64,000 bases of DNA from Couchioplanes caeruleus (GCF_003751945.1 NZ_RJKL01000001.1:7954501-8018500), one strand, 5' to 3'; counted from the first letter of the stretch, positions 7,767-17,339 are shown. Numbers and translations: made by a program. Notes: a model not told the origin generated them from the sequence alone.

Positions 7767-10700
7767 ATGTCTGTCACACCCCTGAGCCAGGACCTCGCCG
7801 AGCTCCGCCGCAGAGTCTCCGATCTCCTTCCCCGCGACGAGCGCCGGCTCCGGCGCCGGCTCGACGGCATCCGCAAGGTGCGTGACGAGGGCGCCCGCGC
7901 GGCCGTGCTCGCCGACATCTCCGGTGAGGTGTCCCAGGCCGAGTCGCGGCGCGAGGCCCGCCTGGCGAACGTCCCCGCGGTGTCGTATCCGGACGAGCTG
8001 CCGGTCAGCCAGCGCAAGGACGACATCCTCGCCGCGATCCGCGACCACCAGGTCGTGGTGGTGGCCGGCGAGACCGGCTCGGGCAAGACCACCCAGATCC
8101 CGAAGATCTGCGTCGAGCTCGGCCGGGGTGTGCGCGGCCAGATCGGGCACACCCAGCCGCGGCGCATCGCCGCCCGCACCGTGGCCGAGCGCATTGCCGA
8201 GGAGCTGGGCACGCCGCTGGGAGCGACGGTCGGCTACAAGGTCCGCTTCACCGACCAGGTGTCCGACGAGACCATGATCAAGGTGATGACGGACGGCATC
8301 CTGCTGGCCGAGATCCAGAACGACCGCCTGCTGCGCCGCTACGACACCCTGATCATCGACGAGGCGCACGAGCGCAGCCTCAACATCGACTTCATCCTCG
8401 GCTATCTCAGGCAGCTGCTGCCGCAGCGGCCCGACCTCAAGCTGATCATCACCTCGGCGACCATCGAGACCGGCCGTTTCGCCGAGCACTTCTCCGGCCC
8501 TCGGGGCCCGGCGCCGGTAATCGAGGTGTCGGGGCGCACCTATCCGGTCGAGGTGCGGTACCGGCCGCTGGTCGAGGAGACCGAGGACAGCCGGGAGGAG
8601 CCGCTCGACCAGGTCGACGGGATCGCCGCCGCGGTCGACGAGCTGGGGCGCGAGGGCAGTGGCGACATCCTGGTCTTCCTCAGCGGCGAGCGGGAGATCC
8701 GCGACACCGCCGACGCCCTGAACCGCCGGAACCTGCGCGACACCGAGATCGTCCCGCTGTACGGCCGGCTGTCCGCCGCCGAGCAGCACCGCGTCTTCGA
8801 ACGCCACACCGGCCGCCGCGTCGTGCTGGCGACCAACGTCGCGGAGACCTCGCTGACCGTGCCGGGCATCCGCTACGTCATCGATCCCGGCACCGCGCGC
8901 ATCTCCCGCTACAGCAACCGGCTCAAGGTACAGCGGCTGCCGATCGAGCCGGTGTCGCAGGCCAGCGCCAACCAGCGCAAGGGCCGCTGCGGCCGGACCA
9001 GCGACGGCATCTGCATCCGGCTCTACTCCGAAGAGGACTTCGCGGCGCGGCCGGAGTTCACCGAGCCGGAGATCCTGCGCACCAACCTGGCCTCGGTCAT
9101 CCTGCAGATGACCAACCTCGGCCTCGGCGACCTGGCCGCTTTCCCATTCATCGACCCGCCGGACCGGCGCAACGTCACCGACGGCGTCAAGCTGCTCGAG
9201 GAACTCGGCGCGCTCGACGCCCGCAAGCTCACCCCGCTGGGACGCAAACTGGCCCAGTTGCCGGTCGACCCGCGGCTGGCCCGCATGGTCATCGAGGCCG
9301 GCGAGCAGGACTGCGCCGCCGAGGTCATGGTGGTCGCCGCCGCGTTGTCCATCCAGGACCCCCGCGAGCGACCCGCCGACCGCCAGCAACAGGCGGACGA
9401 GAAGCACGCCCGGTTCACCGACAAGGAATCCGACTTCTTCACGTACCTCAACCTCTGGCGCTACCTGCGGGAGAAGCAGCGCGAGCTGTCCGGCAACCAG
9501 TTCCGGCGCCTGTGCCGCGCCGAGTTCCTCAACTACCTGCGCGTCCGCGAGTGGCAGGACATCTACTCCCAGCTCAAGCAGGTGGCCCGGAGCCTCGGCC
9601 TGACCATCGTCGAGGACGACGAGCGGACGCCCGACGGCCGCCGCTTCCACACCGCCCTGCTCGCCGGTCTGCTGAGCCACATCGGGCTCAAGGACGTCGA
9701 CAAGCGCGAGTATCTCGGCGCCCGTGGCGCCAAGTTCGCCGTGTTCCCCGGGTCGGCGCTGTTCAAGAAGCAGCCCCGCTGGATCATGGCGGCCGAGCTG
9801 GTCGAGACCTCGCGGCTGTGGGGCCGGGTCAACGCCCGGATCGAGCCGGAGTGGGCCGAGGCCCTCGCGCCGCATCTGGTGAAGCGCAGCTACAGCGAGC
9901 CGCACTGGGAGAAGAAGCAGGGCGCCGTCATGGCGTACGAGAAGGTGACGCTCTACGGTCTACCGATCGTGCCCCGGCGCAAGGTCGGTTACGCCAAGGT
10001 GGACCCCGACATGTGCCGGGAGCTGTTCATCCGCCACGCGCTCGTCGAGGGCGACTGGGACACCCACCACGCGTTCTTCGCCGAGAACGCGGCCCTGCTG
10101 ACGCGCATCGAGGAGATCGAGAACCGGGCCCGGCGCCGCGACATCAAGGTGGACGACGAGACCGTCTTCGCCCTCTACGACGCCCGGATCCCCGCCGACG
10201 TGGTCTCCGCCCGGCACTTCGACGCCTGGTGGAAGAAGGCTCGCCGGGAGAATCCCCAACTGCTCACGTTCACCCGGGAGCTGCTGGTCAACGCCGGGCG
10301 CGACGCGGTGGACCCGGGCGCCTACCCGGATGCGTGGCTCGCCGGCGAGGTCCGTCTACCGCTGAGCTACCAGTTCGAGCCCGGCGCCGCCGCCGACGGG
10401 GTCACCGTGCGCGTGCCGCTGCCGCTGCTCAACAAGCTCGACGCCGACGACTTCGGGTGGAACGTGCCGGGCCTGCGCCGGGAGATCATCGTGGCGCTGA
10501 TCCGCGCTCTGCCGAAGCACCTGCGGACCAGCTTCGTCCCGGTGCCGGACTGGGCCGACGCGGTGCTCGCCCGCATCCCCGCCCGCCGGGGCGCACTGAG
10601 CGACGCCGTCGGCGACGAGCTGCGCCGGCTCACCGGCACGGTCGTGCCGCGCGACGCCTGGCGGCCCGGCCAGGTCCCCGACCATCTGCGGATGAACTTC

Positions 10701-11681
10701 CAGGTGGTCGGCGAGGACGGCGCCGTGGTGGGTGAGGGCCGCGACCTCGACGTGCTGCGCAACAGCCTGGCCCCGAAGGTCCAGGCCACCATCTCCGCGG
10801 CCGCCGGCGACATCGAGCGGCGCGGCATCACCACCAACGAGTTCGGTACGCTGCCCCGCTCGATCCAGCAGGTCCGGGGCGGCTACCAGGTCACCGTGTA
10901 CCCCGCCCTCGCCGACGAGACCGACAGCGTGGCCGTGCGGGTGTTCGAGACCGAGGCCGAGCAGCGGGAGGCGATGCGGGCCGGCACCCGCCGCCTGCTC
11001 CTGCTGACCCTCCCGCCGGCCGCCCGCTACCTGCAGGGCCGCCTGGACAACCGGGCGAAGCTGGAGCTGTCGCGCGGCAACCCGTACCGCTCGATCGCCG
11101 ACCTGCTCGACGACTGCGCGGGTGCGGCGGTCGACCGGCTCGTGCAGGACGCCGGCGGCCCGGCCTGGTCGTCGGAGGAGTTCACCCGGCTGCGCGACGA
11201 GGTCCGGGCCGAGCTCGTGGACGCCACCGCCACGGTCGTCACCCAGGTCCGGGCGGTGCTGGCCACCTCGTACGAGATCGGCCAGCGGCTCGGCACCACC
11301 CGCGACCCGGCGCTGGTCCCGGCCCTCGCCGACATCCGGGCACAGCTCAAGGCCCTGGTGTATCCGGGATTCGTCACCGACACGGGCTGGCGGCAACTGC
11401 ACCACCTGCCCCGCTACCTCAAGGGCGTCGCGTACCGGCTGGACCGGCTGGGCGGCAACCTGGCCCGCGACCGGCAGTTGATGGCCCAGCTCCACGAGGT
11501 CGAGGGGGAGTACCGCGAGCTGCGTGAGGAGCTGGGTGGCGGACCGGCCGACGAGGGCCTGAGGGAGATCCGGTGGATGCTCGAGGAGCTTCGGATCAAC
11601 TTCTTCGCCCAGTCGCTCGGTACGGCGTACGCGGTCTCCGACAAGCGCATCTACAAGGCGATGGACCAGCTCCCGGCCTGA
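7767..11681 (+). CDS. hrpA: ATP-dependent RNA helicase HrpA (DEAH box)
   Basis: 1304 residues, the usual length for HrpA. The N-terminal helicase core has Walker A G101-ETGSGKTT, the DEAH box in LIIDEAHERSL, motif III ITSATIET and motif VI with QRKGRCGR. Helicase-C, HA2 and OB-type segments follow. The long C-terminal half (DUF3418-like) ends near MDQLPA. It unwinds RNA in the cytoplasm and is implicated in mRNA processing and rescue of stalled ribosomes in other bacteria. The gene stands alone, starts without a ribosome site, and is probably leaderless. Confidence 0.95.
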   Translation: MSVTPLSQDLAELRRRVSDLLPRDERRLRRRLDGIRKVRDEGARAAVLADISGEVSQAESRREARLANVPAVSYPDELPVSQRKDDILAAIRDHQVVVVAGETGSGKTTQIPKICVELGRGVRGQIGHTQPRRIAARTVAERIAEELGTPLGATVGYKVRFTDQVSDETMIKVMTDGILLAEIQNDRLLRRYDTLIIDEAHERSLNIDFILGYLRQLLPQRPDLKLIITSATIETGRFAEHFSGPRGPAPVIEVSGRTYPVEVRYRPLVEETEDSREEPLDQVDGIAAAVDELGREGSGDILVFLSGEREIRDTADALNRRNLRDTEIVPLYGRLSAAEQHRVFERHTGRRVVLATNVAETSLTVPGIRYVIDPGTARISRYSNRLKVQRLPIEPVSQASANQRKGRCGRTSDGICIRLYSEEDFAARPEFTEPEILRTNLASVILQMTNLGLGDLAAFPFIDPPDRRNVTDGVKLLEELGALDARKLTPLGRKLAQLPVDPRLARMVIEAGEQDCAAEVMVVAAALSIQDPRERPADRQQQADEKHARFTDKESDFFTYLNLWRYLREKQRELSGNQFRRLCRAEFLNYLRVREWQDIYSQLKQVARSLGLTIVEDDERTPDGRRFHTALLAGLLSHIGLKDVDKREYLGARGAKFAVFPGSALFKKQPRWIMAAELVETSRLWGRVNARIEPEWAEALAPHLVKRSYSEPHWEKKQGAVMAYEKVTLYGLPIVPRRKVGYAKVDPDMCRELFIRHALVEGDWDTHHAFFAENAALLTRIEEIENRARRRDIKVDDETVFALYDARIPADVVSARHFDAWWKKARRENPQLLTFTRELLVNAGRDAVDPGAYPDAWLAGEVRLPLSYQFEPGAAADGVTVRVPLPLLNKLDADDFGWNVPGLRREIIVALIRALPKHLRTSFVPVPDWADAVLARIPARRGALSDAVGDELRRLTGTVVPRDAWRPGQVPDHLRMNFQVVGEDGAVVGEGRDLDVLRNSLAPKVQATISAAAGDIERRGITTNEFGTLPRSIQQVRGGYQVTVYPALADETDSVAVRVFETEAEQREAMRAGTRRLLLLTLPPAARYLQGRLDNRAKLELSRGNPYRSIADLLDDCAGAAVDRLVQDAGGPAWSSEEFTRLRDEVRAELVDATATVVTQVRAVLATSYEIGQRLGTTRDPALVPALADIRAQLKALVYPGFVTDTGWRQLHHLPRYLKGVAYRLDRLGGNLARDRQLMAQLHEVEGEYRELREELGGGPADEGLREIRWMLEELRINFFAQSLGTAYAVSDKRIYKAMDQLPA

Positions 11682-11772
11682 TTTCCGGGCCGATCCGGGG
11701 GCTGCGGGTGCGCTGTGGGGAGCGGTCGGGTGCCGTTCGGTTACCCGCCTGTCCTGGGGCGCCGCGAGGCCA

Positions 11773-11778
11773 TAGCGT
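11773..11778 (+). promoter_or_regulatory. Candidate leaderless -10 element (TAGCGT)
   Basis: TAGCGT ends 7 bases before the ATG at 11786, with no Shine-Dalgarno in between. This is the typical spacing of leaderless actinobacterial promoters. Confidence 0.55.
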
Positions 11779-11785
11779 CCTTCCC

Positions 11786-12166
11786 ATGACGAACGAATTC
11801 CTCGCCTTCGCCCCGGTTTCCGCCGCTCCCGTCGCCGACCCGGCCCGCGCGCTGCTGGACGAGATGATGGCGCGGGTGGGCGTCGACGGCCTCGCCGCCG
11901 CCCTCGGCGACGCCGGCCTGCTCGCCCAGGTCGACCAGCACGCCGCCGCCGTCCGCGACGCGCTGCACCACGCCGGCCGCGAGGTCGACGCGGAGGGGCT
12001 GGCCGCGTACGCGAAGTCGATCGCCGCCGCCGCCGAGCGGATGGGCCGGCCGGTGCCGCAGCCCGGTCACGCCTATGTGTCCGGCACCGCGTGGCTGCGC
12101 GCTGAGTGGCACCTGATGCGCCTGGTGGCCGTCTGCATGATCGCCGAATCGGCCGGTCTGCTCTAG
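11786..12166 (+). CDS. Small helical protein of unknown function (possibly DUF6401-like)
   Basis: 126 residues, Ala-rich and mainly helical, with a recognisable core of LLDEMMARVGVDGLAAALGDAGLLAQVDQH and AVRDALHHAG. It ends in a hydrophobic helix (HLMRLVAVCMIAESAGLL). It resembles short actinobacterial proteins sometimes filed as DUF6401, but I am not certain of that. No catalytic motif or signal peptide is present. The ATG at 11786 is favoured because a TAGCGT element sits just upstream and an in-frame extension would run back into hrpA. It stands alone between hrpA and the LamG gene. Confidence 0.65.
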   Translation: MTNEFLAFAPVSAAPVADPARALLDEMMARVGVDGLAAALGDAGLLAQVDQHAAAVRDALHHAGREVDAEGLAAYAKSIAAAAERMGRPVPQPGHAYVSGTAWLRAEWHLMRLVAVCMIAESAGLL

Positions 12167-12218
12167 ATCCTGTCCGAAACGCCGACTCTATGAGCTTCGC
12201 GAACTTTGTCGGTGAACG

Positions 12219-12224
12219 TACCTT
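12219..12224 (+). promoter_or_regulatory. Candidate leaderless -10 element (TACCTT)
   Basis: TACCTT ends 6 bases before the ATG of the LamG-type gene; no ribosome site is present. Confidence 0.45.
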
Positions 12225-12230
12225 TTCCGA

Positions 12231-12971
12231 ATGCATCGTTCCCCCAGAGTTCTCAGCGCCGTCCTGACCGTCCTCGTCCTACCCGCTGTGGTTCTTCCGG
12301 CGGCCGGTTCCGCGGCCCCCGCCGCGGCCGTCACGGTCGCGCGATACACCTTCGACTCGGGCGCCGTCGCCGCCGGCCGGGTCGCCGACCGGTCCGGTCG
12401 TGGCGCCGCCCTCGTCGTGCGCAGCGCCGATCGGGGCCGCGTCCACTTCAACGGCACGAGCACCGACAAGTACGCCGCCTTCCCGGCGCGTTGCGCTCCC
12501 AAGGCCACCGTCTGTCCCCGCGCCCTGCTGGAAGGCACCGACGATCCGGACCTCGACCCCGGCACCCGCCGGTTCCGCTGGGGTGCCTCGGTACGCCTGA
12601 CGCAGTCCCAGGTCACCGACTCGTCCAACGTCATGCAGAAGGGTGTCGCCGACACCGAGAGCCAGTGGAAGCTGCAGATCGGCGCCCGCCAGGCGAAGGC
12701 ACAGTGCGTCGTGGCAGGCCAGGGCACCAGGCCGGTGATCGTACGGTCCAGCGTCGGCGTCGCCGACAACCGCTGGCACCACGTCATGTGCCAGCGTTCC
12801 GGCAACCGGCTGACCGTCTACGTCGACGGGCGCGACCGCGGCCACGTCACCATCCCCGCGTCGCTGTCCATCCACAACGGCCTGCCGCTGCGCATCGGCG
12901 GCCCGAACTTCCACACCCGCACCGACATGTACCACGGCCTGCTCGACGACGTGTGGGCGCGCCTCGGCTGA
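12231..12971 (+). CDS. Secreted LamG/concanavalin-A-like lectin domain protein
   Basis: 246 residues. A Sec signal peptide (about 1-33, ending near AAP-AAA) is followed by a single LamG-like jelly-roll domain. Blocks include ARYTFDSG, VADRSGRGAAL, the core WKLQIGARQAKAQCVV, NRWHHVMCQRSGNRLTVYVDG and LLDDVWARLG, with paired cysteines at QCVV and VMCQ. Such domains bind carbohydrates or act as accessory modules; no catalytic partner is fused here. It is probably exported and may bind cell wall or polysaccharide. It is monocistronic. Confidence 0.82.
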   Translation: MHRSPRVLSAVLTVLVLPAVVLPAAGSAAPAAAVTVARYTFDSGAVAAGRVADRSGRGAALVVRSADRGRVHFNGTSTDKYAAFPARCAPKATVCPRALLEGTDDPDLDPGTRRFRWGASVRLTQSQVTDSSNVMQKGVADTESQWKLQIGARQAKAQCVVAGQGTRPVIVRSSVGVADNRWHHVMCQRSGNRLTVYVDGRDRGHVTIPASLSIHNGLPLRIGGPNFHTRTDMYHGLLDDVWARLG

Positions 12972-13182
12972 CACGTCGGCCCGTGACGGCCACGGCCCTG
13001 CCGGCGCGCCGCGTCCGTGGTGTCCCGCGCGCCGCGTCCGCGCTGTCCCGCGCGCCGCGCCGGCGATGCGCGCGGCTGTAATCCGTCGGACCGGCCGGGC
13101 GGACCGCGATCCGCTCGGCCGCCCGGACCCGGACCCGCCGTCTCCCACCACCGGCCCGGCACGGCGGCAGGTCCGGACATCA

Positions 13183-13218
13183 GGAAGGCCGGGGCCCCGG
13201 CAAGGGTCCCGGCCTTCC
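13183..13218 (-). terminator. Hairpin terminator for the small basic protein gene
   Basis: A perfect 11-bp stem GGAAGGCCGGG / CCCGGCCTTCC begins 21 bases past the stop of the gene at 13239. The remaining intergenic stretch 12972-13182 holds two copies of TGTCCCGCGCGCCGCG and a CCGGGCGG/CCGCCCGG dyad but no gene. Confidence 0.8.
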
Positions 13219-13238
13219 GCCGTGTGCGGACGAGCGGC

Positions 13239-13469
13239 TCAACTGCGGCGGAACGCGTACGACCGGGCACCGCCGGCCGCCGCGGCGCGCCCGGCGCGAG
13301 CCCGGCCCGAGCGCTCCCGGGCGGCCTGGCGCTCGTCGCGGGCACCGTGGTGCGCCGGGCCCGGCGTCCGGTGCTCGCCCGAGGTCACGCTCGGCACGTC
13401 CAGCGCCGCGGCCAGATCCTGGCGCGCGAGCTCGTCCGGATCGACGGGTACGGAGAAGTCTGCAGGCAT
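13239..13469 (-). CDS. Small basic protein of unknown function
   Basis: 76 residues. An acidic, probably helical N-terminus (MPADFSVPVDPDELARQDLAAALD) leads into an Arg/Ala/Gly-rich tail ending SYAFRRS. I do not recognise the family. Support for a real gene comes from AGGAGG 6 bases before the ATG and a perfect hairpin terminator after the stop. No signal peptide or membrane segment. The basic tail would suit nucleic-acid or acidic-protein binding, which is only a guess. Confidence 0.6.
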   Translation of the reverse strand: MPADFSVPVDPDELARQDLAAALDVPSVTSGEHRTPGPAHHGARDERQAARERSGRARAGRAAAAGGARSYAFRRS

Positions 13470-13650
13470 AAGGGCCTCCTCGGCAGAATCGAGGGGAAAG
13501 CCGTGGCGAAGAAACGATCGTGAGGAGCCCCGGGCACCGGTTGCGGCGGACCCACGGCGGACGGCGCCGCCGGCACTACCCGCTGGGCGAGGATGCGGCA
13601 GAGAGGCAGCGTCTCAGGAGAACATGGGCGTTACCGTAGTCCCGCCCCGT

Positions 13651-13684
13651 GTGGGCGCGCCAACCGTTTATCGGGCGCGCCCAC
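13651..13684 (-). terminator. Palindromic terminator after the B12-binding gene
   Basis: A perfect 11-bp stem GTGGGCGCGCC / GGCGCGCCCAC with a 12-base AT-richer loop lies 35 bases past the stop at 13719. Confidence 0.75.
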
Positions 13685-13718
13685 CGCTTCATCGGGAAGC
13701 CGGGTCGGGCCCGCGCCG

Positions 13719-14761
13719 CTACCGGGCGAGCCGGGACCGGCCCGCGCCGAGGATCGCCGTCGCCGACGGGAAGCCGCGGAGCTGTTCGCAGACCAGGCGC
13801 AGGCCCACGTCCAGGGCCGCCGGCGACACGTGCCGGGCCTCGAGGACCGCGGCCGTCCACTCCACGAATCCGGTGAAGACCTGCGCGTCGTCGACGTAGA
13901 GCGCCGCGGCCAGAAAGTCCACGACGTGGCTCAGGTCCTCGACCGTGGCGTCGTGCTGGCGCTGGTCGTACGCGGCCATCGGCGGATAGGTGGCGGCGAG
14001 CCGATCGAGGGCGGTGCGGACGAGCTCGGCGCGGCGGCGCACCACATAGGTGTATTCCTCGTCGCCCAGGAACGCGGTCTCGTACGGGTCTCCCACCACC
14101 GGCGGCCAGTTGCGGGCGAGCCGGGTCACCGCCTGCGGAGCGGTAGCCGCCCACGCGTCGGCCCGAGCCGCTGGGCCCAGCGCCCGTCCGGGCCGAAGCC
14201 GCGGCCACCGGCGATGACCGGCACCCCGGCGGAGCGGCACGCCGTGATCGCGGCGTGCGCCCGGGGCAGCCGGGTCGCGATGGAGCAGCTCAGCGCGACC
14301 GCGTCCGGACCGGTCTGGTGCAGGTGGGTGACCAGGTGCGGCCCGGGCACGCTCGCGCCGAGGAAGTCGACCCGCCAGCCGTCGAGGCGCAGCATCTCGC
14401 CGAGGATGCGTACGGGCAGGGAGTGCCACTCGCCGTCGACGCAGGCCATGGTGACGCGGCCGCGGGTCGGCCGGGCCGGGAAGCGCGCCGCCACCGCGGC
14501 GAGGGCACGCTCGTTGATCGCCGTCGCCGCGTGCTCGCGGGCGATGGACCACTCGTTGGCGGCCCACAGGTCGCCGACGCGACCCTGGGTCGACGCGATC
14601 AGTTCCAGCATGATCCGTTGCGGCGCCACGCCGTCGTCCAGTAGGCCGGTGACGATCTCGATGGCGCCGTACTCGTCACCGTCGCCCACCAGACGCAGAT
14701 AGTGCTCGTGGAATCCGGGATCGTCGAGCGACCGGGCGGTGGTTCCGGGGGAGATGGTCAT
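13719..14761 (-). pseudogene. Cobalamin-binding-domain sensor protein, interrupted by a one-base frameshift
   Basis: Residues 1-199 in the first frame form a B12-binding cap helix bundle (GDEYGAIEIVTGLLDDGV, VGDLWAANEWSIAREH) and a Rossmann-like cobalamin domain (MACVDGEWHSLPVRILGEML). The reading then shifts: the natural continuation GADAWAATAPQAV...SRLAR (about 146 residues) is in another frame, needing one extra base within 14161-14166. Without it the protein ends early at 14126. The axial-histidine motif reads ExHxxP instead of DxHxxG. The ATG overlaps the TGA of the SpoIIE gene (ATGA), so the two are coupled and likely form one B12- or light-responsive signalling pair. Sequencing error versus real decay cannot be decided here. 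Confidence 0.7.
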
Positions 14762-16485
14762 CAGCGGGCGCGGTTCCTCCGATCGCTGCGCCGGGCGTCG
14801 ATGGCGAAGGGTGATCCGGCCGGGGCGCCGGCACCCATGAGGCTGAGCCGGGTGCGCGCGGGGGCGCGCACGGCCAGCATGGCGATGTCGTCGCGGACAC
14901 CGCCGTGGACCCAGTCGGAGACGAGCTGGCGGATGCGCTCCACGGCGGCGTCGCCCGGCATGCCGTGGCAGCTCGCCAGCGCGTCGCGCAGCCGGGCCTC
15001 GCCGTACTGCTCCTGGCCGGTCGCGCCGCCGCGGGCCTCGGTGAGGCCGTCGCTGTAGAGCAGGCACATCTCGCCCGGGGAGAGGTCGACCGTGCCCGGC
15101 CGTACGGTGATCTGCGGAACGACCCCGATGAGCGTGCCCCGCACCGGCGCCGCCTCGACGGTGCCGTCGGCGCGCAGCACGAGCGGCACGGGGTGACCGC
15201 CGGTGGCCAGGCTCAGCCTCACCCGGCCGTGGTCGCCGCGGCCGATCGCGCCGACGACCAGCGTCACGAACCGGTGCTGGCGGTTGCTTCCGAGCAGGGC
15301 CTGGTTGAGCACCTTGAGCATGGCGGCCGGGTCGTCCTCGACCAGGCTCAGCGCGCGCAGCGTCTGACGGATCTTGCCGGTGAGCACCGCGGCCTCGGGT
15401 CCCTTGCCGCAGACGTCGCCGAGCACCACCACCGTCTCGCCGCCCGGCTCGGCCGGCTCGAAGACGTCGTAGAAGTCGCCGCCGATGCGCAGCGAGTCCC
15501 GGGCCGCCTGATAGGAGCCGATGAGCTCGACCCCGTCCGGCCGGGGCAGTTCGGGCGGCAGCAGATCGGCCTGCAGGATCGCGGTCGTGTCGACCTGGTC
15601 GCGGTAGAGCGCGGCGGCGGAGATGGCGGCACCCGCCCGGGCGGCGAAGATCCGCGCGAGCATCTCGTCCTCGGGCGAGAACGCGGCGCGGGCGCCGTGC
15701 CGGGCCAGAATGAGTGCGCCGGCCGGCTCCGCGTTGCCGGGCAGCGGGGTCACGAGCAGCGCGCCGACCGTACCGAAGTCCTCGGGCAGCAGCCAGGACG
15801 GCACCTGCGACGCGTCCAGCCACCGGCTGGGGATCGGCGGGAAGCCGGCAAGCGCCTCCTCCAGCCCGGGGACCTCGGCGAGCAGCCGCTCGCGCAGCAT
15901 CCCCTCCGCCACGGAACCGCCGGTCACCAGGCGCATCCACTCGCTCTGCCGGCGGCGTGGCGGCAGTACCACCACCGCGGCGTCCGCGAGGTGCGACGCG
16001 GCCAGATCGACCGTCGTACGCAGGCAGCGCCGCTGGTGCAGCGACGCGGAGAGCCGGCGGCCCGCCTCGGCGAGGAACGACGTGCGGGCTCTTTCGGCGC
16101 GGAACTCCTCGGCCCGGCGCATCTCGTCGGTGCAGTCGCGCACGTACCAGGCGTAGTGGTCCTCGTCCAGCGGGCGGCGCCGGCCGTGCACCTGGCGGCC
16201 GGCGTACTCGTCGGTGAAGGTCTCGGCGCCCTCGGCGATGGCGCGGCCGAGACCCGGCGGCGTCCCCGCGGCGGCGCTGTCGCCCGGTCGCAGATCCGGC
16301 AGAAGCTCGGACGCGGCGGGGTTGACCAACAGAATCGTGTCGTCGTCGGCGGCGCACAGGACGATGGCCTCGGCCGAGGCGTCGAGCGCCGCGCGCAGCA
16401 GCGCGGGGGCGGCCACCGGCGGACCGGTCGCTCGACCGTCGCTGTGCTGCCCCTCCGCGTGGAGCGGAAGATGAGCGGTCACCAC
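14761..16485 (-). CDS. SpoIIE-type PP2C phosphatase with PAS and GAF-like sensor domains
   Basis: 574 residues: a PAS-like segment (about 28-130), a GAF-like domain (about 140-310, SFLAEAGRRLSASLHQRRCLRTTVDLA) and a C-terminal SpoIIE/RsbU phosphatase domain (about 325-550) with IGGDFYDVF, LGDVCGKGPEAAVLTGKIR, LATGGHPVPLV, LLYSDGLTEARG and VRDDIAMLAV. Such enzymes dephosphorylate STAS anti-anti-sigma proteins and switch on SigB/F-type factors. Several STAS and sigma proteins are encoded elsewhere in this window. The start is one of two tandem GTGs, with GAGGA upstream. It is translationally coupled to the B12-binding gene. Confidence 0.9.
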   Translation of the reverse strand: MVTAHLPLHAEGQHSDGRATGPPVAAPALLRAALDASAEAIVLCAADDDTILLVNPAASELLPDLRPGDSAAAGTPPGLGRAIAEGAETFTDEYAGRQVHGRRRPLDEDHYAWYVRDCTDEMRRAEEFRAERARTSFLAEAGRRLSASLHQRRCLRTTVDLAASHLADAAVVVLPPRRRQSEWMRLVTGGSVAEGMLRERLLAEVPGLEEALAGFPPIPSRWLDASQVPSWLLPEDFGTVGALLVTPLPGNAEPAGALILARHGARAAFSPEDEMLARIFAARAGAAISAAALYRDQVDTTAILQADLLPPELPRPDGVELIGSYQAARDSLRIGGDFYDVFEPAEPGGETVVVLGDVCGKGPEAAVLTGKIRQTLRALSLVEDDPAAMLKVLNQALLGSNRQHRFVTLVVGAIGRGDHGRVRLSLATGGHPVPLVLRADGTVEAAPVRGTLIGVVPQITVRPGTVDLSPGEMCLLYSDGLTEARGGATGQEQYGEARLRDALASCHGMPGDAAVERIRQLVSDWVHGGVRDDIAMLAVRAPARTRLSLMGAGAPAGSPFAIDARRSDRRNRAR

Positions 16486-16559
16486 GGTCCTCGTCTCTGT
16501 CGCCCTGTCCGGTATGGCACCGAACCCACCCTACGCGCCGCTCGGCCGGGCGTCGCGGC

Positions 16560-17339
16560 TCAGAAGACGGAACCGGGATCGGTGTCGACCACGACGGGGG
16601 CGTGATCCGACGGCCCCTTGCCCTTGCGGGCGTCCCGATCGACCACCGCGTCCCGGACCGCGGACGCCACGTCGGCGGTCGCGTACACGAGGTCGATACG
16701 CATGCCTTTGTTCTGGTGGAACATCCCCGCCCGGTAGTCCCAGTAGGTGAACGGCCGATCGCCCTTCATCGGTCGCGGCACGACATCGGTGAACCCGAGT
16801 TCCCGCAGATCGGCCAGGGCCCGGCGCTCCGGCGGCGTCACGTGCGTCGCGCCGACGAAGACCCCCGGGTCCCACACGTCGTCGTCGGTCGGCGCGACGT
16901 TGAAGTCACCGGCGACCACCGCCGGGCCCGACGACTGCGCCAGCGCGGCCCGCAGGCCCGCGAACCAGGCCAGCTTGTAGACGTAGTGCGGGTCCTCGGG
17001 CGTCCGCCCGTTCGGCACATAGATCGAGGTGAAACGGATACCGCCGCAGGTGGCGGAGATCGCGCGGGCCTCGGGATCGGGGTAGCCGGGCTCGCCGTCG
17101 AAGCCGCGCCGCACGTCGGACAACCCGACCCGGGAGAGTAGGGCGACGCCGTTCCAGCGTCCCTGACCGTACGCGGCGGTCTCGTAGCCCAGCTCGGCGA
17201 CCTCGGCGGACGGGAACGCCTCCGCGCCGACCTTCGTCTCCTGTAGACACAGGACGTCGGGCTTGGTCGCCGCCAGCCATTCGAGCAGGCGGGGAAGGCG
17301 GGCCTTGACCGAATTCACGTTCCAGGTCGCGAAGCGCAT
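16560..17339 (-). CDS. xthA: Exodeoxyribonuclease III
   Basis: 259-residue EEP-family AP endonuclease/3'-5' exonuclease acting in base-excision repair. Diagnostic blocks are MRFATWNVNSVKARL, LCLQETKV (metal-binding Glu), ISIYVPNG-like TSIYVPNG, AGDFNVAPTD, FTYWDYRAGMFHQNKGMRIDLV and the terminal SDHAPVVV (catalytic Asp-His). Length and start match the family. It is monocistronic; a GGGTAG element lies 10-14 bases before the ATG but lacks a matching -35. Confidence 0.95.
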   Translation of the reverse strand: MRFATWNVNSVKARLPRLLEWLAATKPDVLCLQETKVGAEAFPSAEVAELGYETAAYGQGRWNGVALLSRVGLSDVRRGFDGEPGYPDPEARAISATCGGIRFTSIYVPNGRTPEDPHYVYKLAWFAGLRAALAQSSGPAVVAGDFNVAPTDDDVWDPGVFVGATHVTPPERRALADLRELGFTDVVPRPMKGDRPFTYWDYRAGMFHQNKGMRIDLVYATADVASAVRDAVVDRDARKGKGPSDHAPVVVDTDPGSVF

